Source of the DNA: Crenobacter intestini
GTDB lineage: Bacteria; Pseudomonadota; Gammaproteobacteria; Burkholderiales; Chromobacteriaceae
Assembly (NCBI RefSeq): GCF_004919095.1
Contig: NZ_STGJ01000001.1
Span: 310,001-374,000 of the forward strand
Length of the DNA stretch: 64,000 nucleotides
Direction: 5' to 3'
Shown here: positions 15,362-27,140 of the stretch, in pieces
Position numbering within the stretch: position 1 is the stretch's first letter
How the letters are laid out: each line of letters opens with the position of its first letter
Translations under genes and position numbers: made by a program
Notes under the pieces: model-generated
What the model was told of the DNA's origin: nothing
What the model saw: the letters and a program-made list of their open reading frames with translations, nothing else
Databases searched by the model: none

Positions 15362-16450
15362 ATGGGAATCCGCACCACCGTCGCCGTCTGCCTCTCCACC
15401 TGCCTGCCGCTGTCGGCCCACGCTGCCGGCCAGCTCAACATCTACAACTGGGGCGAGTATTTCGCGCCGGACACCATCGCCAACTTCGAGAAGGAGTCGG
15501 GCGTGAAAGTCAGGCTCGACGTCTACGACAGCAACGAGGTGCTGCAGACCAAGATGCTGGCCGGCAACAGCGGCTACGACCTGGTCTTCCCGTCCAACGA
15601 CTTTCTCGCCCGCCAGATCGAAAGCGGCGTCTACCGGAAGATCGACAAGCAGAAGCTGCCCAACCTGAAGAACCTCGACGCGGCCTTCCGCCCCAAGGTC
15701 GACGCGGTCGACCCCGGCATGCAGTACAGCGTGCCGTACATGTGGGGCACCACGGCGATCGGTTACAACGTCGACAAGGTGAAGAAGGCGCTCGGCGGCC
15801 AGTTGCCCGCCAACAGCTACGACCTCCTGTTCAAGCCCGAGGTCGTCGCCAAGCTGCAAAAATGCGGCGTCGCCTACAACGACGCCGGCAGCGTGATGTT
15901 CCCGATGGCGCTGCGCTATCTGGGCCGCGACCCGAACTCGACCAATCCCAAGGACTACGAAGACGCGGCGGCCGTGCTGAAGAAGATGCGCCCGTACATC
16001 CGACGGATGATCGCGACGCCGGTGATGAACGAGCTCTCCAACGGCGAAGTGTGCGTGTCGACCGGCTACTCGGGCGCGGTACTGGTCGCCAAGCTGCGCG
16101 CACGCGAGAACAAGACCGGCCAGAACATCGCCTACACCCTGCCCGAGGCGGGCGCGCCCTTATGGTTCGACAGCATGGCCATCCCCAAGGACGCGAAGAA
16201 CGTCGAGAACGCGCACAAGTTCATCAACTACATCCTGCGCCCGGACGTGGTCGCGAACATCAGCAACGCGGTGATGTACCCGAGCCCCAACGCGCAGGCC
16301 GTCAAGCTGATGAGCAAGGAGCTGACCGGCGACCCGATGATTTTCCCGGACGCGCGCCGCATGCAGACCTTCTGGGTGCAGAAACCGTTCGACCCCGCCA
16401 CGTTGCGCCTGCAGACCCGGCTGTGGCAACGCTTTAAGACCGCTAAATAA
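15362..16450 (+). CDS. Polyamine ABC substrate-binding protein (PotF/PotD family)
   Basis: Periplasmic binding protein of 362 residues. Signal peptide about 1-21 (VCLSTCLPLSAHAA), then QLNIYNWGEYFAPDTIANFEKESGVKV, the standard opening of spermidine/putrescine-binding proteins; later YDLVFPSNDFLARQI, PYMWGTTAIGYN and WFDSMAIPKDAKN. The ligand is expected to be putrescine or a related or acetylated polyamine. No PotG/H/I genes are adjacent, so the permease must be elsewhere. The stop is 13 bases before the deacetylase gene, indicating co-transcription. Confidence 0.9.
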   Translation: MGIRTTVAVCLSTCLPLSAHAAGQLNIYNWGEYFAPDTIANFEKESGVKVRLDVYDSNEVLQTKMLAGNSGYDLVFPSNDFLARQIESGVYRKIDKQKLPNLKNLDAAFRPKVDAVDPGMQYSVPYMWGTTAIGYNVDKVKKALGGQLPANSYDLLFKPEVVAKLQKCGVAYNDAGSVMFPMALRYLGRDPNSTNPKDYEDAAAVLKKMRPYIRRMIATPVMNELSNGEVCVSTGYSGAVLVAKLRARENKTGQNIAYTLPEAGAPLWFDSMAIPKDAKNVENAHKFINYILRPDVVANISNAVMYPSPNAQAVKLMSKELTGDPMIFPDARRMQTFWVQKPFDPATLRLQTRLWQRFKTAK

Positions 16451-16463
16451 GGGAGGACGCACC

Positions 16464-17582
16464 ATGCACACAGCAACCGGCCTGATCTACGACGAATTCT
16501 TCCTTGCGCACAACGCGGGCAGGCAGACCTACCGTGGCAGCGCGGGCGTGGCCGACGCCGGTGAGGAATTCGACACCCCGCTGCGGCTGACCTACAGCAA
16601 GGCGCTGCTCGACGCGACCGGCATGAGCGCGCGCCTGCGCCCCATCCCGTACACGCCGGCGGCCGACGCGGCGCTGCTGCGCGTGCATGCGCCGGCCTAC
16701 CTGCAAACGCTGGCGGCCCGCTGCGCAGCCGCCGAGGAAGACGGCATCGAGCTGGGCGAAGACGCACGCGGCAACCGAGCGACCGAGCAGGTGGCACGCG
16801 CCGCCGCCGGTGCCGCGTGCGCGGCCGTCGACGCGGCGCTCGAGGGGCGCGTGCGCAACGTGTACGCGCTGATCCGCCCGTCCGGCCACCACGCCGGCCC
16901 CGACTACTCGATGGGCTACTGCTACTACAACAACGCGGCCATCGCCGCGCGCCACGCGCAGGCGGTGCACGGGCTTGCCCGGGTCGCGATCGTCGACTGG
17001 GACGTCCACCACGGCAACGGCACCCAGGACGTGTTTTACAGCGACCCGAGCGTGCTGTTCGTCTCGCTGCACGAGGAAGGCAATTACCCGCTGGAGGGCG
17101 GCAGCGAGCAGGAATGCGGCAGCGGCGCAGGGCTGGGCCGCAACGTCAACGTGCCGCTGCCCGCAGGCAGCGGCTACGCCGCGTACGCGCACGCGTTCGA
17201 GCAGGTGGTGATCCCGGCGCTCGAGCGCTTCGAGCCCGAGCTGATCATCGTCTCGGCCGGACAGGACGCCAACGCCTACGACCCGCTAGGAAGGATGCGG
17301 CTGACGCGGACGGGCTACCGCCGGCTCGCCGCCACCCTCGCCCAAGTCGCCGGCACGCTGTGCCAGGGGCGCCTCGTCTGCCTGCAGGAAGGCGGCTACA
17401 GCCTGCCCTACCTGCCGATCGCGACGCTGGGGGTGGTCGAGGGCATCACCGGCCTGACGATGGACTTCGACGACCCGCACCATGTCGACGACCGTCCGCT
17501 TGCCGCACATGAACAAGCCGCCGTCGAGCGCGCTGCCGCGGCGCAGGCCGCCTGGCTGCACGCGCGCGGCGCACCTGCCTGA
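16464..17582 (+). CDS. Histone deacetylase-family hydrolase, probable acetylpolyamine amidohydrolase
   Basis: Zinc hydrolase of 372 residues with the arginase/deacetylase fold. Motifs: RPSGHHAG from residue 138 (paired active-site His), DWDVHHGNG with zinc ligands D180 and H182, and the third ligand D268 in GQDANAYDPLGRM; GGY near 310 supplies the transition-state tyrosine. Bacterial members often deacetylate N-acetylputrescine, N-acetylcadaverine or acetylspermidine. The adjacent polyamine-binding protein makes that the best guess here: imported acetylpolyamines would be deacetylated in the cytoplasm. Start after GGGAGGACGCACC. A terminator-like hairpin follows. Confidence 0.88.
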   Translation: MHTATGLIYDEFFLAHNAGRQTYRGSAGVADAGEEFDTPLRLTYSKALLDATGMSARLRPIPYTPAADAALLRVHAPAYLQTLAARCAAAEEDGIELGEDARGNRATEQVARAAAGAACAAVDAALEGRVRNVYALIRPSGHHAGPDYSMGYCYYNNAAIAARHAQAVHGLARVAIVDWDVHHGNGTQDVFYSDPSVLFVSLHEEGNYPLEGGSEQECGSGAGLGRNVNVPLPAGSGYAAYAHAFEQVVIPALERFEPELIIVSAGQDANAYDPLGRMRLTRTGYRRLAATLAQVAGTLCQGRLVCLQEGGYSLPYLPIATLGVVEGITGLTMDFDDPHHVDDRPLAAHEQAAVERAAAAQAAWLHARGAPA

Positions 17583-17584
17583 AC

Positions 17585-17610
17585 CACGGCCCCGCCCGCG
17601 CGGGGCCGTG
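17585..17610 (+). terminator. Terminator-like hairpin after the deacetylase gene
   Basis: Nine-base-pair perfect stem CACGGCCCC / GGGGCCGTG, loop of 8, beginning 3 bases past the stop. No T tract follows. Confidence 0.5.
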
Positions 17611-17792
17611 CCCGGCAAACTTCAGCCCTGGCTGATATACACAGATTCTGTTGAAAACCCGGCCGCCACGGCGCCTGTCACCCCCGCAACCCTTGCCCCG
17701 CCTGCCTTGCACGCTCTGCCTGTTTTTTAGGCAAACGGCCGGCCATGCACGCCAAGACCGCCGCGCCGTTGCACGGCGGCGTTCGCTGCGGC

Positions 17793-17823
17793 AAACTTGA
17801 ATAATGTTTCGCATTTCAAGATT
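17793..17823. promoter_or_regulatory. Candidate operator upstream of umuD
   Basis: Inverted repeat with nine-base arms (AAACTTGAA and TTCAAGATT, eight of nine positions complementary) separated by 13 bases, ending 7 bases before the umuD ATG. The arms do not match the CTG-N10-CAG LexA box of E. coli, and no such box is seen in the 250 bases before umuD. Confidence 0.4.
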
Positions 17824-17829
17824 GCCGCG

Positions 17830-18276
17830 ATGACACCGCACCTAAACCCCGTCGCCCTCGCGCCGGCTGCCGCCACCACCGCGCTGATGCACGCGCGCGT
17901 GCAGGCGGGCTTCCCGTCACCGGCGGAGAGCTACGCCGCCGGCACGCTCGACTTCAACCAGTACCTGGTCGCCCACCCGCCGGCGACCTTCGCGCTGTAC
18001 GCGGCGGGCGACTCGATGAGCGACGCCGGCATCGACGACGGCGACCTCTTGGTGGTCGACCGCGCGCGAGAGCCGCTGAGCGGCGACATCGTGATCGTGC
18101 AGCTTGCCACCGAATTCACCGTCAAGCGCCTGCGCAAGACGCCGGCCGGCCTCGAGCTGCATCCGGAAAACGCGCGGGTGCCCTACCCGATCCTGCGCCC
18201 GGGCGGCGATGAGGAATGGCGGCTCGTCGGCGTGGTCACCTTCATCATCAAGCACGCATGCCCACGTTCGCGCTGA
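17830..18276 (+). CDS. umuD: UmuD-like SOS mutagenesis protein (S24 peptidase)
   Basis: 148-residue self-cleaving subunit of DNA polymerase V. Cleavage site A26-G27 (VQAGFPSPA), nucleophile S62 (GDSMSDAGI) and general base K99 (FTVKRL); the 37-residue Ser-Lys spacing equals that of E. coli UmuD (S60/K97), which supports the ATG at 17830 over the TTG at 17797. RecA-filament contact should trigger cleavage to the UmuD' form. No obvious Shine-Dalgarno precedes the ATG. It overlaps umuC by 19 bases, a typical umuDC arrangement. Confidence 0.9.
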   Translation: MTPHLNPVALAPAAATTALMHARVQAGFPSPAESYAAGTLDFNQYLVAHPPATFALYAAGDSMSDAGIDDGDLLVVDRAREPLSGDIVIVQLATEFTVKRLRKTPAGLELHPENARVPYPILRPGGDEEWRLVGVVTFIIKHACPRSR

Positions 18277-19544
18277 TCGACGGCAATTCGTTCTACGCCT
18301 CGTGCGAGCGGGTGTTCCGGCCGGACCTGGCCAAAACGCCGATCGTGGTGCTCTCAAACAACGACGGCTGCGTGGTGACCCGCACCCGCGAAGCGAAGGC
18401 GCTCGGCATCCGCATGGGCGCACCGTATTTCGAGGTCGCGCACCTGGAGCGCAAGGGGCTGCTAACGGTGTTCTCCAGCAACTACGAGCTGTACGCCGAC
18501 ATGAGCCGGCGCATGATGGACACCATAGCCTCGCTGGTGCCGCGCTTCGAGGTGTACTCGATCGACGAATGCTTCGCCGACCTCACCGGCCTGCCGGACG
18601 ACCCGACCGACCTTGGCCAGCGCATCCGCGCGCGCGTCGAACAGTGGGTGGGCCTGCCCACCTGCGTGGGCATCGGCCCGAGCAAGACGCTGGCCAAGTT
18701 CTGCAACCATCTGGCCAAGCGGCACGGCAAGCTCGCCGGCGTGCTCGACTGGGGCGGCCTCAGCCCGGAACGGCAGGCGAAGGCGCTGGCGAGCGAGCCG
18801 GCGGCCGAGGTGTGGGGGATCGGGCGCCGTCTTGCCGAGCAACTGGCGGGCCTGGGCGTCCACAACGCACTGCAGCTTGCCCGCGCTGACCCCGCGCTGA
18901 TCCGCCGCCGCTTCGGCGTGGTGGTCGAGCGGGTGGTGCGCGAACTCAACGGAGTCTCCTGCCTCGCGCTGGAGGACGTCGCGCCGCCGCGCCAGCAACT
19001 GGTACGCAGCCGCAGCTTCGGCAAGCTGCTCCACGAACGCGACGCGCTGGCCGCTGCGCTGGCCCACCACACCGCGCAGGCGGCACACGACTTGCGCGCG
19101 CAAGGCAGCGTGGCCGGCCTGCTTGGCGTGCAACTGCACACCCACCGCTTCCGTGAGCAGGACGCGCAGTACCACGCCTGCGACTGGCGGCCGTTGCCGG
19201 TGGCAAGCAGTGACACGCTCGCGCTCATCCGCGCGGCGCTCGCGCTGCTCGATCGGCTTTACAGGAAGGGCTACGCGTACAAGAAGGTCGGCGTGATGCT
19301 GGCCGAGCTGCAAACGGGCGCCACACGGCAGGCCGACTGGCTCGCGCCGGAGACCGACCCCGCACGCCTGGCGCTACTGGGCGCGCTAGACACCGTCAAC
19401 CACCGCTACGGCCGCGGCACGCTCAGGCTGGGCGCCGAGGCGATCGCTAGCGGATGGCAGATGCGCCGCGACAAGCCGAGCCCGTGCTACACCACGCGCT
19501 TTGCCGAGCTGCCCAGCGCCGACGCCCGCATGCAGGACGAGTAA
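18258..19544 (+). CDS. umuC: UmuC-like Y-family DNA polymerase (Pol V catalytic subunit)
   Basis: Translesion polymerase of 428 residues. The N-terminal [17 protein letters not shown] holds the first catalytic Asp and steric gate, and [12 protein letters not shown] carries the Asp-Glu pair of the palm. The helix-hairpin-helix region ([17 protein letters not shown]) and little-finger domain follow, and the C-terminus has the UmuC-type [19 protein letters not shown]. The start at 18258 lies inside the end of umuD, so translation is coupled. Expected to work with UmuD'2 and RecA on damaged templates. Whether this copy is SOS-controlled is unclear because no standard LexA box is visible. Confidence 0.93.
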   Translation: MPTFALIDGNSFYASCERVFRPDLAKTPIVVLSNNDGCVVTRTREAKALGIRMGAPYFEVAHLERKGLLTVFSSNYELYADMSRRMMDTIASLVPRFEVYSIDECFADLTGLPDDPTDLGQRIRARVEQWVGLPTCVGIGPSKTLAKFCNHLAKRHGKLAGVLDWGGLSPERQAKALASEPAAEVWGIGRRLAEQLAGLGVHNALQLARADPALIRRRFGVVVERVVRELNGVSCLALEDVAPPRQQLVRSRSFGKLLHERDALAAALAHHTAQAAHDLRAQGSVAGLLGVQLHTHRFREQDAQYHACDWRPLPVASSDTLALIRAALALLDRLYRKGYAYKKVGVMLAELQTGATRQADWLAPETDPARLALLGALDTVNHRYGRGTLRLGAEAIASGWQMRRDKPSPCYTTRFAELPSADARMQDE

Positions 19545-19709
19545 ACCAGACGACCATAGCCAGCGCACATGCCAAGCGGCGCCCACTCGCTTCCGGGCCC
19601 AGATGCGAATGCCCTGCCTCATCAACCGGCACCGGATCCACGCACTCCTGCCATTTGCGCCGCGCCATACACATCGCGACAAGACGGCACGCAAGGGGGC
19701 CATCGCCAA
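19545..19709. other. Gap between umuC and the carbamoyl amidohydrolase gene
   Basis: 165 bases between two convergent genes. A leftward open frame of 75 codons (19447-19674) covers part of it and reads MARRKWQECVDPVPVDEAGH, but it overlaps the umuC end and has no clear ribosome-binding site. I do not call it a gene; it could be a decayed small gene. No strong hairpin is seen. Confidence 0.3.
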
Positions 19710-20972
19710 CTATCCGGCGAGCACGGCCTGCGCCAGCATTGTCTGCAACAGCACATTGCAGCCGGCCGCCACATGCTCCGGCGTCGCCGACTCGCTCTCG
19801 TTATGGCTGATGCCATCCTTGCATGGGATGAAGATCATGCCTGTTCGGGCGAGCCTTGCCAGGTAAACCGCATCATGACCTGCGCCGGAGACAATTTTCA
19901 TGGGGCTGTAACCCAATCGTTCGGCAGCATGACCGATTGCGGCCATGCACTCCGGATGGAAAGACTGTGCCGGGTAGGCCGATACTTGTTCGATTGATAT
20001 CGAAAGGCCACTACTCTCTGCCAGCCTGGCGGCCACCTCGCGAATATCCGCGTCCATCGCGTCGCACAGGGCGTCCGTCGCGTTACGCAGGTCGATACTG
20101 AAAGTGACGCGCCCGGGAATCACGTTACGGCTATTCGGGAAAACGCAGACCTGGCCAACAGTGCCGCGTCCGTGCGGGGGGTGCCGCCCGGCACAGGCCA
20201 CGACCTGCTGCATCAGGCTGGTGGCCACTTGCAGGGCATCACGGCGCAAGTGCATCGGCGTCGGCCCTGCATGCGCCTCCATGCCGGTGACGGTGCAGTC
20301 GTACCAGCGTATGCCCAGCACGCCGCTGACCACGCCTATGGTCTTGTCGTGATCCTCCAGCACCGGCCCCTGCTCGATATGCGTCTCGAAGTAACTGCCG
20401 ACAGGGTGGTCGCCGGGCTCTTCGGCACCGAGGTAGCCGATGCGCGCCAGTTCGTCCCTGACGCTCAAGCCCTCGGCGTCGGTCGCCGCATAGGCGTGTT
20501 CCAGCGAGAAGGCCTTGGCGAACACGCCCGAGCCCATCATCACCGGTACGAAGCGGGAACCTTCCTCATTGGTCCAGAACGCCACCTCGATCGGCGCCTC
20601 GGTCCGGATATCGTGGTCGTTGAGCGTGCGCACCACCTCCAGCCCGGCCAGTACGCCGTAGTTGCCGTCAAACTTGCCGCCGGTGGGCTGCGTGTCGATA
20701 TGGCTGCCGGTCATCACCGGCGGCAGGCTGTTGTTGCGGCCCGGACGGCGCATGAAGGTGTTGCCGATCTTGTCGACCGTGACGCTCATGCCGGCCTCGC
20801 GTGCCCAGCGCGTCACCAGGTCACGGCCCTGCCTGTCGAGTTCGGTCAGCGCCAGGCGGCAGACGCCCCCCTTATCGGTGGCGCCGACCCTGGCGAGCTC
20901 CATCAGGCTGCTCCAGAGCCGCTGACCGTCAATGCGCAGTGCGCCGATGTCCTGCTTGATCTTGGTGTCCAT
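19710..20972 (-). CDS. M20-family carbamoyl amidohydrolase (probable beta-ureidopropionase)
   Basis: Zinc-dependent amidohydrolase of 420 residues in the allantoate amidohydrolase / N-carbamoyl-L-amino-acid hydrolase / beta-ureidopropionase family. Metal-site motifs: SHIDTQPTGGKFDGNYGVL and TNEEGSRFVPVMMGS, then SYFETHIEQGPVLE and a C-terminal SGAGHDAVYLA. As the last gene of an operon with dihydropyrimidine dehydrogenase and dihydropyrimidinase, it most likely cleaves N-carbamoyl-beta-alanine or N-carbamoyl-beta-aminoisobutyrate to the beta-amino acid, CO2 and ammonia. Allantoate hydrolysis is less likely because an allantoicase is encoded nearby. The start at 20972 follows GAAGGAGGGCAGTGTG, 14 bases after the dihydropyrimidinase gene. 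Confidence 0.88.
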   Translation of the reverse strand: MDTKIKQDIGALRIDGQRLWSSLMELARVGATDKGGVCRLALTELDRQGRDLVTRWAREAGMSVTVDKIGNTFMRRPGRNNSLPPVMTGSHIDTQPTGGKFDGNYGVLAGLEVVRTLNDHDIRTEAPIEVAFWTNEEGSRFVPVMMGSGVFAKAFSLEHAYAATDAEGLSVRDELARIGYLGAEEPGDHPVGSYFETHIEQGPVLEDHDKTIGVVSGVLGIRWYDCTVTGMEAHAGPTPMHLRRDALQVATSLMQQVVACAGRHPPHGRGTVGQVCVFPNSRNVIPGRVTFSIDLRNATDALCDAMDADIREVAARLAESSGLSISIEQVSAYPAQSFHPECMAAIGHAAERLGYSPMKIVSGAGHDAVYLARLARTGMIFIPCKDGISHNESESATPEHVAAGCNVLLQTMLAQAVLAG

Positions 20973-20986
20973 CACACTGCCCTCCT

Positions 20987-23925
<2,939 letters not shown>

Positions 23926-23973
23926 GCCGGTTCTCCGTCCTTGATGAAGTGAGGGTTGGTGCTGAACAGCAGC

Positions 23974-25278
23974 TCAGGCGCTGACGCACGCGGGATTGTT
24001 GGGATGGGTGGTCCAGTTGGCGTACTCGCCGCTGACCCGGTGGCCGGTGCGCGCATCGACCTCGCCGGGCATCACGCGGCGCATCGTGAGGGTGTCGGGC
24101 ACGGGGCAGATAGACACGCACAGATTGCAGCCCACGCATTCGGCCTCGTTGACCTCGAAATGGCGCTGCCCGTCCTTGCTGGCGAAAATGGCTTGGTGCG
24201 AGGTGTCCTCGCATACGATGTGGCAGCGCCCGCACTGGATGCAGCTCTCCTGCTTGATGACTGCCTTCTCCGCGTAGTTCAGGTTGAGCTGGTTCCAGTT
24301 CTTCACTGTCGGGACCGCGAGCCCCCTCATCGCGTCGATATTGGCGTAGCCTTTCTCGTCCATGTAGTTGGACAGACCCGAGCACAAGTCCTGCACGATC
24401 TTGAAGCCGTAGACCATCGCTGCCGTGCAAACCTGCACCGTGCCGCAGCCCAGCGCGATGTATTCGGCAGCGTCGCGCCAGGTTGTGACACCACCGATGC
24501 CGGAGATCGGCAGGCCCGCTGTCTGCAGATCACGCGCGATCTCGGCCACCATGTTCTGCGCGATCGGCTTGACCGCCGGACCGCAATAGCCGCCGTGCGA
24601 GCCCCAGCCGTCGATGCTGGGATTCATCACCAGGCGATCCAGGTCCACGCCCATCAGCGAATTGATCGTATTGATCAGGCTCACCGCGTCGGCGCCGCCG
24701 GCCTTGGCCGCTCGTGCAGGCTGTCGAATGTCGGTAATATTGGGGGTCAGCTTCACGATCACCGGAAGCTTCGAGTAGTGCTTGCACCAGGCGGTGACCA
24801 TCTGGATGTACTCGGGCACCTGTCCAACCGCTGCGCCCATCCCCCGCTCACTCATGCCATGCGGACAGCCGAAGTTCAGTTCGATACCGTCTGCGCCGGT
24901 ATCCTCGACCAAAGGCAGGATGTGTTTCCAGCTCTCCTCATTGCAAGGCACCATCAGCGAGACAACCATTGCCCGATCGGGCCAGGCACGTTTAACCCGG
25001 GCAATTTCATCCAGGTTGGTGCGCAGGGAGCGATCGCTGATCAATTCAATGTTATTGAGCCCGAGCACCCGGCGGTCCGGACCGAGCAAGGTGCTATAGC
25101 GCGGGCCGTTCACGTTAACCACAGCGGGGTCTTCCCCAAGGGTCTTCCAGACCACCCCGCCCCAACCGGCCTCGAATGCCCTGACCACGTTGACTTCCTT
25201 GTCGGTCGGCGGTGCCGAGGCCAGCCAGAACGGATTCGGGCTCTTGATGCCCAGAAAATTGCTGCGAATGTCAGCCAT
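23974..25278 (-). CDS. preA: NAD-dependent dihydropyrimidine dehydrogenase, catalytic subunit PreA
   Basis: 434-residue subunit with a dihydroorotate-dehydrogenase-like FMN barrel (residues about 1-320: NPFWLASAPPTD, ELNFGCPHGMSERGMGAAVGQ with the active-site region, ISGIGGVTTWRDAAEYI) and a C-terminal double [4Fe-4S] ferredoxin domain (CIQCGRCHIVCED and CVGCNLCVSICPV). It reduces uracil and thymine to 5,6-dihydro forms together with PreT. Begins 4 bases after the preT stop, so the two are co-translated. Confidence 0.95.
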   Translation of the reverse strand: MADIRSNFLGIKSPNPFWLASAPPTDKEVNVVRAFEAGWGGVVWKTLGEDPAVVNVNGPRYSTLLGPDRRVLGLNNIELISDRSLRTNLDEIARVKRAWPDRAMVVSLMVPCNEESWKHILPLVEDTGADGIELNFGCPHGMSERGMGAAVGQVPEYIQMVTAWCKHYSKLPVIVKLTPNITDIRQPARAAKAGGADAVSLINTINSLMGVDLDRLVMNPSIDGWGSHGGYCGPAVKPIAQNMVAEIARDLQTAGLPISGIGGVTTWRDAAEYIALGCGTVQVCTAAMVYGFKIVQDLCSGLSNYMDEKGYANIDAMRGLAVPTVKNWNQLNLNYAEKAVIKQESCIQCGRCHIVCEDTSHQAIFASKDGQRHFEVNEAECVGCNLCVSICPVPDTLTMRRVMPGEVDARTGHRVSGEYANWTTHPNNPACVSA

Positions 25279-25282
25279 AACG

Positions 25283-26638
25283 TCACGCTCCCATCAGGTA
25301 TGCATCGATGGCAAACGCGGCGCGTTTGCCATGCTCAACAGCCTCTACCGTCAAATCACGGCTGCCGAAGCGACAATCGCCGCCAGCCCATACTCGCGGG
25401 TGGCTGGTGCGACCCTCGAAGTCCGTCAGAATGCGGCCGTCTTGCAGGACGAGACCCTCAAGGTCATCCGGCCCCAACTGCTGGCCGACCGCCTTGATCA
25501 GCAAGTCCGCGGCCAGCTCGAAGTACTCGCCGGTTTCGACCAGTTGACCGCCTCGCTCGGCCGTCACCGCACAACGCACAGCGTGCAGTTGGCCTTGCTC
25601 GGCCAGCAACGACTTGGGGGACGCCCAGCAACGGATATTGACGCCGTTGATTTGCGCCCAGCGCTGCTCTTCCAGCGACGCGCTCAACTGCGACGGTCCA
25701 CGGCGATACAGGATCGTGACTTCGCGGGCACCCAGTTTTCGACACTGCACCGCTGCGTCGACTGCCGTCATGCCGCCGCCGACAATCACCACGCTGCGCC
25801 CGACTGCGATCTGGTCGAGCCGTTCGGCCTGGCGCAACTCAGCGATGAAATCGACAGCATCCATGACTGGGCCAGCATCTTCGCCGGCCAGGACCAGCGG
25901 CTTGACTGCTTGCAGCCCCAGACCGAGAAAAACTGCGTCGTACTCAGCGACCAGTTGCGACAAGGAAAAGTCACGGCCAAGACGGTGATTGCAGCGGGCG
26001 GCAATGCCTCCGATCGACAGCAGCCAGCCGACCTCTCGACTGGCGAAATCGCCAGTCATCTTGTAGGCGGCCAACCCGTATTCGTTCAGCCCGCCCAATT
26101 TGGCGCGACTGTCAAACAGCTCGACCTGATGGCCCAGTCGCGCCAGATAATGTGAAACCGACAAGCCAGCCGGCCCGGCCCCGACTACCGCGATTTGCCG
26201 GCCGGTTGCCGGTTTGCGCATGAAAAGCGGTGGTACTTCGGCCTGAGAGAAAAACGCATCGGTGGCGTAACGCTGCAATTGACCGATCGCCACCGGCGCC
26301 TGGTCGGCTGCGCAACGTACGCACGCCTGTTCGCACAAAGTCTCCGTTGGGCAAGCTCGGGCACAGGTTCCGCCAAGCGGGTTAGCAGAAAGAATGCTCT
26401 CTGCTGCACCACGCAGATTATCCTGAGCGATCCGCTGTATAAATGTCGGGATATCAATTGCCGTCGGACAGGCCGTAACGCAAGGCGCGTCAAAGCAATA
26501 CAGGCACCGTTCTGCTTCTGTTGCAGCTTGCCGTACAGTTAAAGGCGGGATAGCGTCCAGGAAGTTTTCCTGCAAAACGGGCAAAGGCAACCTACCTGGC
26601 AACACCCCCGACGAATTGACATCTGTTACATCTTCCAT
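25283..26638 (-). CDS. preT: NAD-dependent dihydropyrimidine dehydrogenase, subunit PreT
   Basis: 451-residue flavoprotein that passes electrons from NAD(P)H to PreA. The N-terminal Fe-S region has CLYCFDAPCVTACPTAID and GTCARACPTETLCEQACVR, followed by a two-dinucleotide-binding fold: FAD motif VVGAGPAGLSVSHYLARLG and NAD motif VVIVGGGMTAVDAAVQCRKLG. The gamma-glutamate-synthase-like C-terminus ends with VEAVEHGKRAAFAID. First gene of the leftward pyrimidine operon; the 500 bases upstream should hold its promoter. Confidence 0.95.
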   Translation of the reverse strand: MEDVTDVNSSGVLPGRLPLPVLQENFLDAIPPLTVRQAATEAERCLYCFDAPCVTACPTAIDIPTFIQRIAQDNLRGAAESILSANPLGGTCARACPTETLCEQACVRCAADQAPVAIGQLQRYATDAFFSQAEVPPLFMRKPATGRQIAVVGAGPAGLSVSHYLARLGHQVELFDSRAKLGGLNEYGLAAYKMTGDFASREVGWLLSIGGIAARCNHRLGRDFSLSQLVAEYDAVFLGLGLQAVKPLVLAGEDAGPVMDAVDFIAELRQAERLDQIAVGRSVVIVGGGMTAVDAAVQCRKLGAREVTILYRRGPSQLSASLEEQRWAQINGVNIRCWASPKSLLAEQGQLHAVRCAVTAERGGQLVETGEYFELAADLLIKAVGQQLGPDDLEGLVLQDGRILTDFEGRTSHPRVWAGGDCRFGSRDLTVEAVEHGKRAAFAIDAYLMGA

Positions 26639-27059
26639 TTTTCACCCCTCACCCAGCCTGAAAGTTCAATCAAAACCGACTACCGCCACCAAATTCAGGC
26701 GCGCACTCAGAACAGCCTACGCAAATTAAATTAAACTCTCGCCTTAATATTCAAACACCTCGCACCAAATCACCACAAACCATGAAATGGTTGGATTGAA
26801 TTTAATATGCTGCAGTGCAGCGATGAATACAATAATTCGGTGGTTATAGTGACTATATGTAATCACAAATAAAGTAGCGACAGCACGACCCTGCCATTAG
26901 CGAAAAGGGCTTTGCTAGCCCCCTGCAGCATCGCTTTCTTTTGCTAGGCCAACCGAAACATGCTGATCCAGGGACCCGCCGGCAAATACCCTGCGATAAC
27001 AGCAGGTGATTATCTGTAACAGCGAATCGCAGCCAACTTCGGCGCGGCTTAAATGAATT

Positions 27060-27086
27060 GCCCCCTGCCGCTTGCAGGCAGGGGGC
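27060..27086 (-). terminator. Terminator hairpin downstream of the deaminase gene
   Basis: Nine-base-pair perfect stem GCCCCCTGC / GCAGGGGGC with a 9-base loop. On the leftward strand it is followed by CAATTCATTT, a weak T-rich run. Confidence 0.5.
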
Positions 27087-27107
27087 GATTTGGCGTGACC
27101 GCTGTGG

Positions 27108-27132
27108 TTACCCTGATAACGATCCAGGGTAA
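27108..27132 (-). terminator. Second hairpin downstream of the deaminase gene
   Basis: Stem TTACCCTG / CAGGGTAA (8 pairs, 9-base loop), 8 bases past the stop codon; no T tract. With the stronger hairpin at 27060 it may form a tandem terminator. Confidence 0.35.
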
Positions 27133-27140
27133 ATTGCTTG

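Larger units (their letters stand above)
26639..27140. promoter_or_regulatory. AT-rich intergenic region upstream of preT
   Basis: 502 bases without a convincing gene, with a clear drop in GC from 26640 to 26950. Symmetric elements: GCTGCA-G-TGCAGC at 26809-26821, and an 18-base imperfect palindrome at 26849-26866 (GTGACTATA facing TGTAATCAC, 7 of 9 pairs). A leftward TTGAAT hexamer near 26750 could be a -35 box for preT. The right end holds two hairpins listed separately that follow the 8-oxoguanine deaminase-like gene. Confidence 0.4.

Noticed and set aside
17628-17640. CTGATATACACAG as a LexA box upstream of umuD
   Set aside because: The CTG and CAG triplets are 7 bases apart instead of the required 10, and the position is about 190 bases before the start.
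19447-19674. Leftward 75-codon gene overlapping the umuC end
   Set aside because: No ribosome-binding site, extends into umuC, and no known family; at most a decayed fragment.
26849-26866. CRP/FNR-like site before preT
   Set aside because: GTGA and TCAC are 10 bases apart, not 6, so it is not a CRP site; kept only as an unspecified palindrome.
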